A DNA stretch of 64,000 bases, taken from Rhexocercosporidium sp. MPI-PUGE-AT-0058. Lineage: Eukaryota; Ascomycota; Leotiomycetes; Helotiales. The notes beneath the pieces were generated by a model. That model worked only from the letters and a program-made list of their open reading frames with translations. It had not been told where the DNA came from and made no database searches. Where the stretch lies: positions 434,001 to 498,000 of the forward strand of contig JAGTJL010000002.1 in NCBI GenBank assembly GCA_020746875.1. The letters are read 5' to 3'. This document shows positions 11,886 through 23,893 of this stretch, one piece after another. Each line of letters opens with the position of its first letter. Positions within the stretch are counted from its first letter, which is position 1. Both the position numbers and the translations under genes were made by a program.

Positions 11886-14800
11886 TGACAACCACTTGAA
11901 AGATCCTCTCCTTTCTCACGCTTCACTCTTCACTCTTCACTCTTCGCTTTGTCAACCTCCGAATCTCTGATATATGATCCACCACCCCGCCGTGCCCCAT
12001 AGCTCGCTCATATCTTGCTGCAAGAAACATGCAGCATGCCTCTTTCTCTCCGCACTCCCAAGCAAGCAGTGCGACTGCAACCCTTGAACCCTTCCATCAT
12101 CCACAGCAGAAGCTAAGCCGTTCCTGTCCCTCCCCTGTTCCAGATTAGCTTTCTGTGCACGCGGGACGCCTCTGATTGGCAAACTGGTCGGACTATGGGC
12201 GGCACTTGAAGTTGCCCATCAGCAAGGGTCTTGAGGGGGTCAAGGTAGGCAAGGAAGGTTACTCACTCACTCACTCATCAGGCTCAAGCCAAAATAGATT
12301 CCGAGTTAGATCTGAACCTAGATTCACCGTTGAACTCCAACTACAGTCATAAATGATCTATATTTGGGGTCTAGAAGGATTGCTCAAGTAGTTTCTTGGA
12401 GGTGAGCAGGAGCAGTCAGATAACATCACCATCGTGTCTAGATAATGTAGGCGGCCAGTCTCCTGCATGAGCGAGGGGCGGACGGAGAACAAAGGCCAGG
12501 CTGCTGCAGGTACTCGGTTCCTGTCACCACAGGAGACCACCTGCATGCAGGTGGCCAACCATACTAACCGATGTAAACTCCAACCGAGAAATACTCGTAC
12601 CTTACGGAAGTACAGTAGACCGATGCACGAGGTGCTTGGAAGAGCAGGAGATAGTCCATACATATATTCCATACCCAGTACAGGAAAGGGTGATCAGCAA
12701 GACTCCAAGATCATCACCATGTCAGATCTGCAGGATATCACACCCCTCTCCTCTAGCATATGTGCAAGTTCTGTACAGTGCCATACAGGAAGGACATCCA
12801 CCGCCAGCCATATAAACAGACGGTGAAGGCAGCACAACCAACCGCCCGTGCCTTCTGTTAAACAAATGAACGAAGGGCTAACAAACAAGCCACCGAAGGA
12901 TCTAGAGATTGAGTTCAGGATGCCGATGAAATAACGTTGATCAAACAACGAAACACTTCCAAGGACGATTCCCCGGTCGAAAGATGGAGTTTAAACAATT
13001 ACTGCTGTGAGGATGGGCTTAGAAACATTCGAGGAGGCCTCGACCAACACATGAACGTCAACTCACAGCAAACCAAGCGTCCAGTTCCAATTCCAATTCC
13101 AAATCGCCAGAAGGGGAAAAAAGAAAGAAACACAAAATCCTACAGCGCCACACACGACAACCCCATCTCGATCGCTACAACCGCCACGTCAAATTTATCC
13201 AAGGCATGGGGTAACAGGGTCACCCCCCTTCCTCTCTTTCTTCCTTCCTTCCTACCCAAGATCATGAAACAAGTTTCCCAAACACCATCCACAAACCGGC
13301 TAATTAAAATTCTTCTCCCCCCTAAGCATCTAAATTTACCTACTGATTTTTCATTCTCAACGTCTCAGATCTTCCCCTCTTCCAAGAGTGCCAATCCAAT
13401 CCGCGATTCTGCAGAAAAAGTCACGCCATTACGACCCTGGGCCTGGAAGATCGACCATTCCGAGGGTTTTAAAGCATGACGCCGACGCTTGTCTTGATTG
13501 TTGTCCCCATTATTACCAACCATCCCTGGATACACTAGATTCAACCCACAGTGCACGCGATCCAAATAGAATCCTAGCGATTTGGTGAACTTGGTGAACT
13601 ATCCTCTCCCCGGATCTTCAGTTCTCTATGCCATGAGCAACCAAGCAGCGAACCAAGCATCATATTTCAAGAAGAACAATCCAAACCGGCCCCTTCTTCG
13701 ACTTCATCATCCCGAGCCGAGCGCTTGCTGCAACCCATCCCCCACACAACTCAAAACGAACCATACGCAATCATTACTCTCTTCAGCCACCAGATACTTA
13801 ATCGGATCCCGACAACTGTACTGTAAAAGGGAACCTCATGACTACTTGCAATACCCATATACCTACTGCTGAACAGATAAAAGTCTGTGCTAGACATCAC
13901 TGCACAGCCGCATAACGTTTACAGTCGATCATCACCCGGAACGTCTCTCTCAAGCCTTCGGCTCGTAGTCTTTCCAGGCTCTTGTTTATTCTACGGGAGT
14001 GCCCACGGAGCACTCTGAGCCTGGCTGGTCAGAGCGCGGATATCTGCATTCCTCCCACAGTTCCTGCACTTGCCTCCACCGTTCGAGTCTTGACGAAGCT
14101 GAATGCGAAGTCGTGTGCTCTTGAATCCGGATGTCCTCCTCCATCTCCATCTCCAAACCGCAATTCAGGGGCTCGCTTCTCCAACCCGCCCCACCATCGC
14201 CATCGCCATCGCCATCGAAAAATTCCCACACCACCGCAACCACCACCACAAACTGACAGCGGTCCAGCCACACGCAAGGTCCCTTCAAGCGCTGCAGTGG
14301 AGTGGGTAGACAAGCGGTGTGAACATGCTCAACCAGTCATAATACAATCCTTCGTTCAGCTACTCGTGGCTGGGCTTGCTGGGCTGGCGCGGGCGGGCTT
14401 AATTAATATAACCTTTTAACTTGCGCTAAGCTCAGGCCGGATCGAGGTCTGTTCGCTCGCCCACCCCGCGGCCTGCCCCAGCCCAGTGAAGTGGAGGAGG
14501 GCAATCCCCTGAGGGAGAGCCAATTGTGGATGTTAAATTGGCCAAAACAGATGTAAATATCGAACGATGATATTAAACTAATTCTGAATTGAAAGAACCC
14601 ATGAAGCGTGGATCTAGGATATACAAGGAGATACACGTACTCGCCCTCACACAAACACATCTCCTATACAGACTATTATCACTCTCTAAGCGCGCCTATA
14701 ATTACACATAAAATAGCAGCAAGGCAACCAAGCCTACGCCAAAAGTACAAGCAAAATCCGACAACGACCCGCTTAACATCGCTTTTTGGCTCATCCGAGA

Positions 14801-15867
14801 GCCAGGGCAGGGCGGGCTGCCTTCCACTCGTACGATATCTGCATGTCCTGCGACCGGGCTAGCTCACCCTTCCGTTACCAAAGGCTCACCCAAACAGCCC
14901 CCACCAAGGGTACATTCCGTAACGTGCTTCAAGTCAAAATACGGTAGGACTCCCGAGTCCAGATGAACGATGTGGTCGTGCTCGTGCTCGTGCTCTTCCA
15001 TCCCCTCCCTTCATACTTTCTCCATCACCTTACAGTAAAAAGGACTTCTATAGCGCTGAATACGCAACTCTAATCAACTCCTCTCGCTCTCGTTACTCAA
15101 TCAATCACGGAGCGAGCGAAACCCAAGCAGCTGAAACACCACCACCAAAATCCCCCATCCCCGTAACTTCCTAAGCGAGAAATCCCACCCTAGCCAATCA
15201 CAACACAGAAGTCCTCCCACCTCTCTGGTTCCCTACGCTGCATCTCCTCGCCATGAGGCTCATCTCGCACCCGATTCGCAAGACGTCTCTTCACTAGACT
15301 ACCTACCTAGTCATTCGGCTCTTCCTTCTCCCCTTCACCTACTAAAGTTTTTCTCCCTCATAATACTATACGCGATACGGAAACATCTTCAGTACTAGTA
15401 CCGTAGCCTGTTTGTTAGTACTAGCACGTACTATAGCTACAGTAGAGTCAGGAAAACAAGGAGCTAACCCTTCGTATTTTGTTTTGCTAAGGAATCATAT
15501 GCCGCTGCCATTGCTTTCTAGTTTACTTCTTCCCTTCCCTTCCTAGCTCTGCAATACTCCACCTCCACCTCCACCTCTAACTCTCAAGTCCAACTCCAGC
15601 AATCAACCACAAGCCAAACAACGACCTCTCCTTCCCCACAACCTACCTCCCATCCCACCTACACTACCACGCAGTACTATACACCATCCAATACCCATCC
15701 CTCCCCCATCCCTCCCCATCACCATCCAAGCCAACCAAGAAAACACCTAGCCCCAACGCAAAAGGTGATTGATGACGTATACGTATACATGACATGACAT
15801 GACCCCCATCTGACCCATCCGCTGCTTACAGGATCGATCATCTGCACAACATACAACGACTCGACGC

Positions 15868-15918
15868 ATGGGAGCCTATCGCCCAGCTTTTCGGGATTTC
15901 TCTTTCTTGTCGTACTTC
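15868..15918 (+). other. Exon-like mini-ORF ending at a consensus splice donor
   Basis: After a long pyrimidine-rich stretch, an ATG at 15868 opens 17 codons (MGAYRPAFRDFSFLSYF). The frame ends in phase 0 exactly at GTAAGT (15919). I could not find a convincing continuation downstream. It could be the first coding exon of an unrecognised gene, a spliced upstream ORF, or chance. I do not recognise the peptide. Confidence 0.2.
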
Positions 15919-17344
15919 GTAAGTGATTCTCTCCATGCCCCCTTGGTAAGCACTTGGTGCGAAGGTACTAGTACTTAGCTTTTTGTGGGTTGGAGCCTGG
16001 GAGTGGGAGGGGGGAGGAGGAGTATTCGTATTGTATGGTGTGGTGTGGTGACTAGGTGGGATCTAGGAAAGGATGGGGCTGGGTGATGGCTGAGGATACT
16101 AGTGAGGATGCGTAAGGTGATGGAGAGCTGGGCTCCGGGTATGCCGACTCGATGCTCAAGAGGCATTTGACGAATAGGATGTGAGAAGGAGGTAGAAGTA
16201 GAAGATCAAGGATGCAGTACGGTATGTGAAAGTGGGATCTCTTCAGCTAGGATGGATGGCTGGGCTTTACGGTTCCTTGTGGAAGCTAAAAACGTACTCG
16301 GTGAGTCTGCCGACATCGGATTTACTTCTAGAGGGAGGTGTCTAGAGACTTCGTTGAAGACTTGGGTGAGGGGATGACTCTGTAAATGTGAAGTCTGGCT
16401 AGTAAACTCGGTCTAAGTTGCATGCGCCTGATGGTAAAATCGCCTGAGTTTCGTTCACTTCCCTACATCGCAAGTGCTTTCTTACTCGAAGACTCCCCCG
16501 CTTGGGGGCTTGTCATCACTTTCTGACCAGGTCTTCTTTGAAGTCAGATAACGAGAGAGAAACCAGCAAGAGTGCTACGCAGCTTTCATTAGATACTTGA
16601 ATTTAGGCTCATCGGTAGCCCTAATCAAGGACTACGTCTACAGGATATCGGCTCCAAAGTTGCTCGAGGTCCATGCCAAGACCTAAGCGATTCCAATATC
16701 AACATTAACATCAACATCAACCACAACTAGTTGTCTCTCATCACTCCTGCTATCCAGATCAATTATCAAGCCTGCGTTTACCCTCCAGGTCTAGTAGATT
16801 CCTGCCTAGCTATCAAGCTATCTATTGCCCCTGAATACAGAAATAAGCCGTTTCTAGTCTTGCGTACAAGCGATCACCTCCCCCTCTTTTTATCTCAACG
16901 CTAGCACGGGAAGGAGCATAACTCAGAGCTGCATCAATGAATCATGTATATCTCATGAGGTAAAAGTTGATAGGAGACGTACGCATGCAGGTGGGCTACC
17001 CGAGTTGGTCACGCCAGATATGTGTGTCTGCGTGTGCATGCACCAAACAGTCACCATGATCAAGTGAAATAAGTAGTACAGCAGCTATGGGTAAGAGAGT
17101 CATTGATAAGTTTGATGTCGAATATAAAAGCGGCTTCTGGTATGCTATCATTCATCGTCTTCTTACGGTATATCTTCTATCAATTTGGGAACGTGATTGA
17201 AGACTATCGAAATGCAAGAATATGCGTTCAAGAATAGTTTTTGAATGGTTATTGACTTGGCGGGCGTGGGTGATTCAAGAATTTTCTTCGTATTCAGTAT
17301 TACTTAAGTATTCATAAGTAGTTTTGGGACTTAAATTCCTAAGA

Positions 17345-17904
17345 TCGTTCCTCTTGCATGCTTGAGGTAGGACATGAGGACCCTCTCCCAAACATGCCTC
17401 TCATCCCCTTGCTCCTTAGTCAACCCCCCCACCTTCTCTTCCCGGCCCCAAAAACAACAACCGACGAGCAATACACCCCCTTCGACTCGAACTCCTTATG
17501 CATCGACTCCACGACACTCTACTGCGCCGCTTCAGTAGCAGCGAGGGGGAACATAGCTGTGAAAGGATCTTTGGATAGGATGCCACTATTGACGAGGACA
17601 AAGGGTTTGTATTCGCCAGAGTCGGCTGCTGTTTCGAGGGGGTTCGACAAGGCCCAGCGGGTGGTGGTGGAGAGAGTGACGACGCAGATCTGTGTACGCG
17701 AACGTCAACATCGAAGAAGGGGGGAAAAGGAAGAAGAAAAGAAATTTCAATCTACCACAGGTCTTCGCGTCCTGTGGTAAAGCGTCCTTGTTCCTGGAAG
17801 GAGGATGATCGTCTTGAAGCCGCGTGGGCGAAGATAGTTGCGACGCCGAGACCTACACCGGACCTGGAGCCGAAGGGCGCGAGTGCGCCGTATTTGGTCG
17901 GCAT
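17345..17904 (-). pseudogene. Decayed short-chain dehydrogenase/reductase (SDR)
   Basis: Fragments of an NAD(P)-binding SDR lie in order on the minus strand, but in different frames. An ATG at 17904 starts MPTKYGALAPFGSRSGVGLG, a Rossmann glycine-loop region. One frame over the text continues as GFKTIILL, then in a third frame as RNKDALPQDAKT, as expected for the second beta strand and following helix. A middle segment is missing or scrambled. Further on come VVTLSTTTRWAL and FVLVNSGILSKDPFTAMF, then a TAG stop where the family usually continues after the AAQ residues, then SVVESMHKEFESKGVYC. With at least two frameshifts, one stop and an internal loss it cannot make a working enzyme. I infer that the parent was an intact SDR of about 240 aa. 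Confidence 0.7.
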
Positions 17905-19849
17905 AGTTGTGGATTGAGAATGTTGCTTATGAACTGAGATTGGTACTTCCATCGACGATGTTTGCCTGCCAGGTTGGGTTGATGGCTTCTAATCCAGCAG
18001 TGAAATTTAAGATTGAACAAAGGAATGTATAAAGGGACATATATCCATGTACTTATTAGGTCAAGCGGATGTCATACCAAGGATACGGATATACCGCCGA
18101 CGTGACGATAGTCTACTCACAAACCCCCAGACCGACCCCTTTCTAGACGAGCCTACAGTATTTACAAATATAAAAACCGCGCTTCCCAGCCATCTGTCTG
18201 CATCGAACGTACCGAGAATATACCTATATATGTGTGTGTAATATTGCATATACTAGAGTAACTTCTATGCCCCGAAATATCTCGGGTCTCTGTAGGGGAA
18301 GTATGCCCATAAATCTTTTCTTCAACTCAGAGCGTGGGGTTTTTTGATGCTGCTGATAGTTGTCTGGGATAGAAGTAAGATTGCATGCGTACATGACCTC
18401 GAGAAAAATGGAGCAAGGTATGCAAGGAAGGTGGAATACAACTCACTACAATGTACAAAAAGTTCTATCAAATTTTACAGCTTACTTCAGAATCAAGCTT
18501 CATGTAGCCGCTGACGTCTCTACTTCCATGACTATCTCTGGTAAACTGGGTAGCGAGTGTGTGATTTACCTGGGAGCTCTCGCGGAGTACACTGACACTG
18601 ACAGCGCCTGCAGTATACAACCATTCCACGACACAATATTCTAGTGGTCGGAATTCCCCAACATAGCATATATTTGCAGCTTCAAAAGCCCACCGTCTCT
18701 TTCAGTAAACGCGCTAGCAAATGTTTACATCATGCCAGACGCGCTACTAGATGGGTAATGCACGATCATCTTGAGCATCGAAAAATTTCCTTGCGGTATG
18801 AATGGGCTTTCGGAACGGAAGTTAAAAGATGCAACATTTTTTTTTTTGATAGAGTGAGATAGGACTTCTATGTATTTTTCAATTTTATTTTATCCATAGC
18901 GGAGTCAGCGCAACCTAGACTACCTTACCTACATTACCTACCTTAGCCAACTAGAAAAGAAAAGGAAGGAAGCAGACTCGCTTGCTTAGCGAACTCGCTA
19001 AGTAGATTGTTTACACTACTTTCATAAGATAATGCGCCGATCTCACAAACGATGCCGCTCATCTCTAAACATGCCATTGAGGGAGCTGAGATACATCCCT
19101 ATATCCCCGAAGCAGCATCGTGGATCTTCCTCGTCCAGACTCAATCTCAGTTGGAAATTCGTCAAGCCAGCGAGCGAGCGAAATGGACGCGGATTCCAGC
19201 AGCAGCGGCAAATAGTAACAGCAGCAATCGCTGAAATAAGGTTCGTCACGTAGAGCTAGGGATAGAGATATCATCGATCTTGTTTCAAGACTATGCGCAG
19301 CATTGGTCGCGCAGGAATCTGATGTCCCCAGCATGCTTTGGATTGCTGAAGTGGTAAAGACGATCACCAAACCCCAACGCTCGTTCGAACGAAGGGCAGA
19401 TAGTTTCCACATTCATTTTCATAAAAGCTACAGTATTGACATTTCTTGGTGGGTTGGAAGCTTAACCGAGGGAAGTGTCCGACTGGGAATTCGAAATCCG
19501 ATTGATTGAAGCATCTGATGAAATCTCCAAACATATTAGCATAGTAGGCCGTGATTGATGACTATACAATTTATCCCCACCTTGTCTTCCCTACCTACTC
19601 TGAAATTTGTAGTTTACTTACTGGTAGATGTCGCATAACCGGTTGGGTGACTTCCAAAGAAGCACAAATACCAATTATGCCTCTCCAACCTCCTTCTAAA
19701 TTCCTAGCGAAGCCGACTCGTCGGAAATATCGAAAGCGAGAACACTAAGTCAAGATTTCACTAGAAAGTATCATGACGCGAGTGCTTATCGAGACTATCT
19801 AGCAAGAAAAGAAAATCATCAATACGACATATTATCAGCCCTACACCCC
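17905..19849. other. Intergenic region, no gene seen
   Basis: Short, compositionally ordinary frames on both strands, with no recognised domain or splice structure. This is the gap between the SDR relic and the 3' end of the HET gene. Confidence 0.45.
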
Positions 19850-22040
19850 TCAAACAATAGTAATGACCCGGAGAACTTTCTTCGTGTGTGTGAGTTTCTT
19901 AACCGTTCCGGTCGCGAAAATGCTAACTCTTGAATATCGTTGTTCGCTCTCCGAAAGCTGAGCCAGAACAAGACCTTCCCCATGTCAGTGATCTAGAAGC
20001 ACCAGAGCTGTTCCATACTGCCCTGGTGATGCTGAGAGGGAATATCGAAAATGCAATGCACTGCTGTTGTAGGATTTCCGGGGAATAATTTGTGTGGCCA
20101 GCGATTAATTTCACCATCTCCTGCTGCTACATAAGTAACGTGACCTCTTTTTAGAGGGCTTTGAATACGCAAATATCCAGTGTTGATCGGACCATAAGGT
20201 CCTGTTGAGTCTGCGTCCGTGGAGACATTCAGTACCGTTACCGGAGACCTGTTCCAGGATTGTCTGCAGAGTGAAGACCAAACCTTGCCACAGACAGCGG
20301 CCCAAGACCAACTGGGCGCTGTGTATGCATGGGGCCTTGAGCATTTGGCGTAGGTATCAACCTCCAATATCGAGCTCTTGATATGTGGGGACCACAGAAG
20401 TGAGTTTGGCAGAGTGGATTTCCACATCCCAGCCACGTAATCATCCTTCAGAACCTGCCCTACTAATTCAGCTATGCCTGCTATAGCAACAAGCCTGTCG
20501 GTTGCAAAAGTGAGATCTCGCCCAGAATAATCTTCTATCATGTCGTACCATATCAGTAACATGTCGCTTTTCTTGCGAGTGTACGCGTTGTTGATTTCAA
20601 CAAGAAGAAGCAACGGAGAAGATGATTATAGTCCTCGGCAACCAGTCCGTAATCTCGCTGCCTTTTAATATGTAATGACCTGGTACAAGATTGAATAGGC
20701 TTATAAAGTTTTGGCTCCTTGTTCACTAGAAAGCCGTAAGATGGGTGAACTTTTTCTATCGATGCCCATTTCTCTTGTAGACCATGCTGTAGGCATACGA
20801 ACGAGGTTTGCTCCCGGTCGAATACCAGACGGCGTCGACTGAGTTGAGCCTCTTGGAAGCACCAAGCGCGGGAATTCAAGCAATTTGACTCAAGTGAGGA
20901 TTGGAACAAATCGGTATCAAAGTCAATTGAGACTCTGGAAATTTCTTCTTCACTCAAGATCGGCAGGTCAATCTGCCGGGAAGATTCCGCCCATTTTCTG
21001 TTCCCGAATATGCCACTGGCGCCATCATTGCTTGATCCCGCGGCGATTGTGATCTGGGCGTTTTGGTAGATGAGAGGCATGTGCGCAGCTTCTTTCATCC
21101 AGTCGCTGTCAGAATCTTGCAGAATGCAGAGTCTGTCAATCCAAAGATAGCGTAGTCCTAGGCTCCTCGTGATCCGAATAGCGTCCAGAAAAGTGGCTGA
21201 CAGTAAGTTGCTAGGGACTTCATCCTGGAGGCTTCCCAAATTGGCCATTGTAGCTGATTGCGTCTCTTTGGATTTACTGGATACGTCGCCCCATCGGTAG
21301 CTCAACGCTGCCCATTTGCCCTTTATAGTACCATCACTGACTATTAAACGTACAGTATCTGTATCTGATATTCCGACATCAATCACCCTTGTTGGCCATG
21401 GTGGATCTCCGCTCATATGAGTGCTCCGTTGACAACCATTGTGGTTTGAGAAACAGTCATGGACCCACTGGGCAGCCAGCCGCAACGAATCTTGACCACT
21501 GCCCGTAGGATTGACAGAACGACCAGGGATTCTGCCGGATAAAACATCGTCTGATAATAATATGTCATAATTTCAAAACTAGGGAGACTTCGGCAGTCTC
21601 TTACCATCTTTTGTGAAGAGCATAATCTGTCTTGGCTGCGGGAAGTTTGGAGGGACTTCAATGCTCCACCCAAATACATGTCCGTTGAAAACGTCAATTG
21701 AGTCGCCCACGATGGAACGAAGAGCAAGAGAGGAGTTTTCAAGATATTTCTCACGATCCATTGAGGTGTCTTCAACCATGGCCAGACTAGCATGGATCAA
21801 GTCGCAGAAACAGCAGTTGGTTCGATTGACCGAATCTTGCAGAGACCTGGCCGAGCTTGCGAGCAAGTAGGTGCTCTCACCACGAGAGAGGCCTTGTCCC
21901 ATCGGATTCAGGCTCTGCCATAATACAGCCAAGCAAGTTTCGCACAATACCTTATTGTCCTGATGGAGCAAAGGACGCATCTGACTCTGCCACTGCATCA
22001 TAGCTTCTTCGTGGCCTTCTCTCGGAGCCCATTCTTGCAT
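19850..22040 (-). CDS. HET-domain protein (heterokaryon incompatibility family)
   Basis: HET-domain proteins take part in non-self recognition and programmed cell death in filamentous fungi; the partner of this one is unknown. The best model has four exons: 22040-21605, 21550-20680, 20566-20019 and 19974-19850, joining in frame to 659 aa. HET motifs are clear in exon 2: WAALSYRWGDVSS, LGLRYLWIDRLCILQDSD and NSRAWCFQEAQLSRRR. Exon 3 has EDYSGRDLTF and YTAPSWSWAAVCG, the usual C-terminal half. The last exon (SLVLAQLSESEQRYSRVSIF) replaces an in-frame stop that would apply without the 44-bp intron 19975-20018. The second intron is the weak point: 20567-20679 has correct phase, but its donor (GTCATT) is poor and other splice choices fit. 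A frameshift there is the alternative. Confidence 0.78.
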
Positions 22041-22478
22041 AGCTGTTCCGTAGGGCGATTTAGCGAGACGATGGCAGAGGATACCGATTGCGCTAAATCT
22101 CCCAATAAGGTCATGGGTTGAGGTGTGATGACGAAGTTATGAGGAGACGTCGACTTGCTAGCCTTGCTTCCTGTTAAACACACCTGAAGTCGCTTAGAGG
22201 CAACTGCCCCACATTAATTTACGCGAGGTGAAAAGCAGGAAAGGAGGAAGGACCAAAGATCATGTATTCTACAAGTCATTTTTCGGTTGTTATCATTTCA
22301 TTTATATCTCTAAGCCATTTTGCGTTGGCCTCAGGAAGGATGTGGAGTATCCAAAGTGGCAGAGGAAACACCACGCTAAACTTTTCATCGCCGTTGTTTT
22401 TCGATGTCTATACTACAAAAATTTCCAACCATCATACACATCCCTCAGAAACCCATAGCAAAAGAAAAAAAGCTCGCT
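22041..22478. other. Intergenic region between HET gene start and ERJ5 end
   Basis: This contains the upstream region of the HET gene and the 3' flank of ERJ5. No coding signal is seen. Confidence 0.45.
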
Positions 22479-23893
22479 CTACCGACCCTTAGTGCTCTTC
22501 TTCCTTCGTACAGCTTTGCCGTTGCCGTTCGGTGCAGTAGTCTTGACTTTCTCGAGGACCTCGAAGTCTTCTGCGCCAGAGGAGCTAGATGGAGCTTCGT
22601 CTTCTTCCATGTCGGATTCAGAGTCGGCGGATGGCTTGGAGAGGAAGCGAGACGTGGCTTTGTTGATGATCCAGATTGGGACGCGGACGAGAGCGGTGTC
22701 TTTGATTGTTGGCTGCGCGAGTTCGTTGGGCTGGGAGAAGAGGGTTAGTAGGAGTCAGAGCATGGGGCAAAGGGGCAACTTACGTCGAGCAGGAATTCTT
22801 GGGTTTCCCCATCCTCGTTGGCTTGCTCTAGGTACACGTTTCCGACCGAGTCAACAACCAAAATCTTGCCGTTCTCAGCGACAACACGCTTTCTTGGTCC
22901 AGTAGAACCGCTGGGAGGGGTGGCTGCTGGAGAGGCTCGGGCAGCTTTGATACCCTTGGTCTTCTTCTCAGACTTGTCCTTCTTGGAGTCTTTCTCCTGC
23001 ATTCTCCGCATGCGACGGTTCATGGCCTGGCCTGCAGATGGATCGGAGTTATCTTCTCCAGCAGTAGGGGGCGTAGCAGTCCCATCCAATCCAGGGATGT
23101 TGAGGTTGTCGCCCCACGCAGCATGGCGGGCGAACTTGATGTATCTGCCGACGAACTCCTGCTGTCTCTTCCAGCTCATGTACAGCGCAATCCAATGTCC
23201 ACCACCTCCAACGAAGATGAAAAGGCCAGCAAGGACCGAGCCCAGACCAGGACGGAACCGGGCGTAGTAGTATCCAGTACCCTTCCACTTGGGGAAGCCA
23301 TTGCTCAAGAAATGATCATAACGTTCGCGGCCCGAACCACGGAGGATGTTGGTCACTATGCCTAGACGTGCGAACCGATCGCTGGCAGCTTTGGCGGTAG
23401 CTTTGATCTCTGCCTGGGTAGGTCCCTTGATAACATGCACACCTGGTTTCTTTGACTTTGCCTTGTCCTTGCCAGTCGACTTGTTGGCGATGAATTGCTG
23501 CTTGACCTTGTCGGGATGTAGGACTCGGGACTTCTTCTTGTAGGCTTTGTTGATGTCTTCCTGGTTCGCAGAAGGGGGAATGCCCAGGAAATCGTAGAAG
23601 GAGACGCCGAGACCTTCGGAAGCTTCGACTTCATCGCGCAGACGGAAGATTTCTTGATCTGGGAATTGGGTTGACGGGTTAGTTGTTGACACGTTGGTGG
23701 TGGGTCGGGCATCAAAAAGTGATGGGTGGTGCAAGAAGGGAGGAAAGGAGGGATTGGACAAGCAGTACTGCAGGTAGTGACTAGACTTGGGTTGACTTGA
23801 CTTGACTTGACTTTACTGACCTTCTTTGCTCCACGCAGCGACCGAGGCGGTTAAGCAGGCAAGAATGCCCACAGTGAGAAGGGGAAGCCTCAT
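22479..23893 (-). CDS. ERJ5: ER membrane J-domain co-chaperone Erj5
   Basis: Erj5 is a J-domain protein of the endoplasmic reticulum that works with Hsp70 in the lumen. Three exons are read: 23893-23821, 23658-22784 and 22730-22479, giving 399 aa. Exon 1 encodes a signal peptide (MRLPLLTVGILACLTASVAA) and ends in GAAG before GTCAGT; splicing restores the acidic segment before EIFRLRDEVEASEG. A J domain follows (FYDFLGIPPSANQEDI, with the HPD triad in SRVLHPDKV). A hydrophobic span, GSVLAGLFIFVGGGGHWIAL, is followed by a long charged tail ending in RRKKSTKGR. The signal peptide, the early J domain and one membrane span match fungal Erj5. Intron 1 contains a short CTTGA tandem repeat. Confidence 0.88.

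Larger units (their letters stand above)
10396..17344. other. Large gene-poor region (about 6.9 kb)
   Basis: No frame shows a known domain, and the longer frames (for example minus 10293-11015 and plus 12937-13479) are low-complexity Ser/Pro/His or broken. The first 700 bp is G-rich on the plus strand and is probably the 5' leader and promoter of the RhoGAP gene. From about 15000 to 15760 the plus strand is strongly pyrimidine-rich with many CCA/CTC blocks, which in filamentous fungi often marks a promoter or long 5' leader of a plus-strand transcript. A small exon-like ORF follows at 15868. Several simple repeats occur and are listed separately. Confidence 0.5.

Noticed and set aside
11713..11926. 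Val/Glu and Gly/Ser repeat peptides on the minus strand
   Set aside because: They are the translation of a TTCCAC simple repeat.
12937..13479. 180-codon plus-strand frame
   Set aside because: No domain, mixed low complexity, and no splice or start context that stands out.
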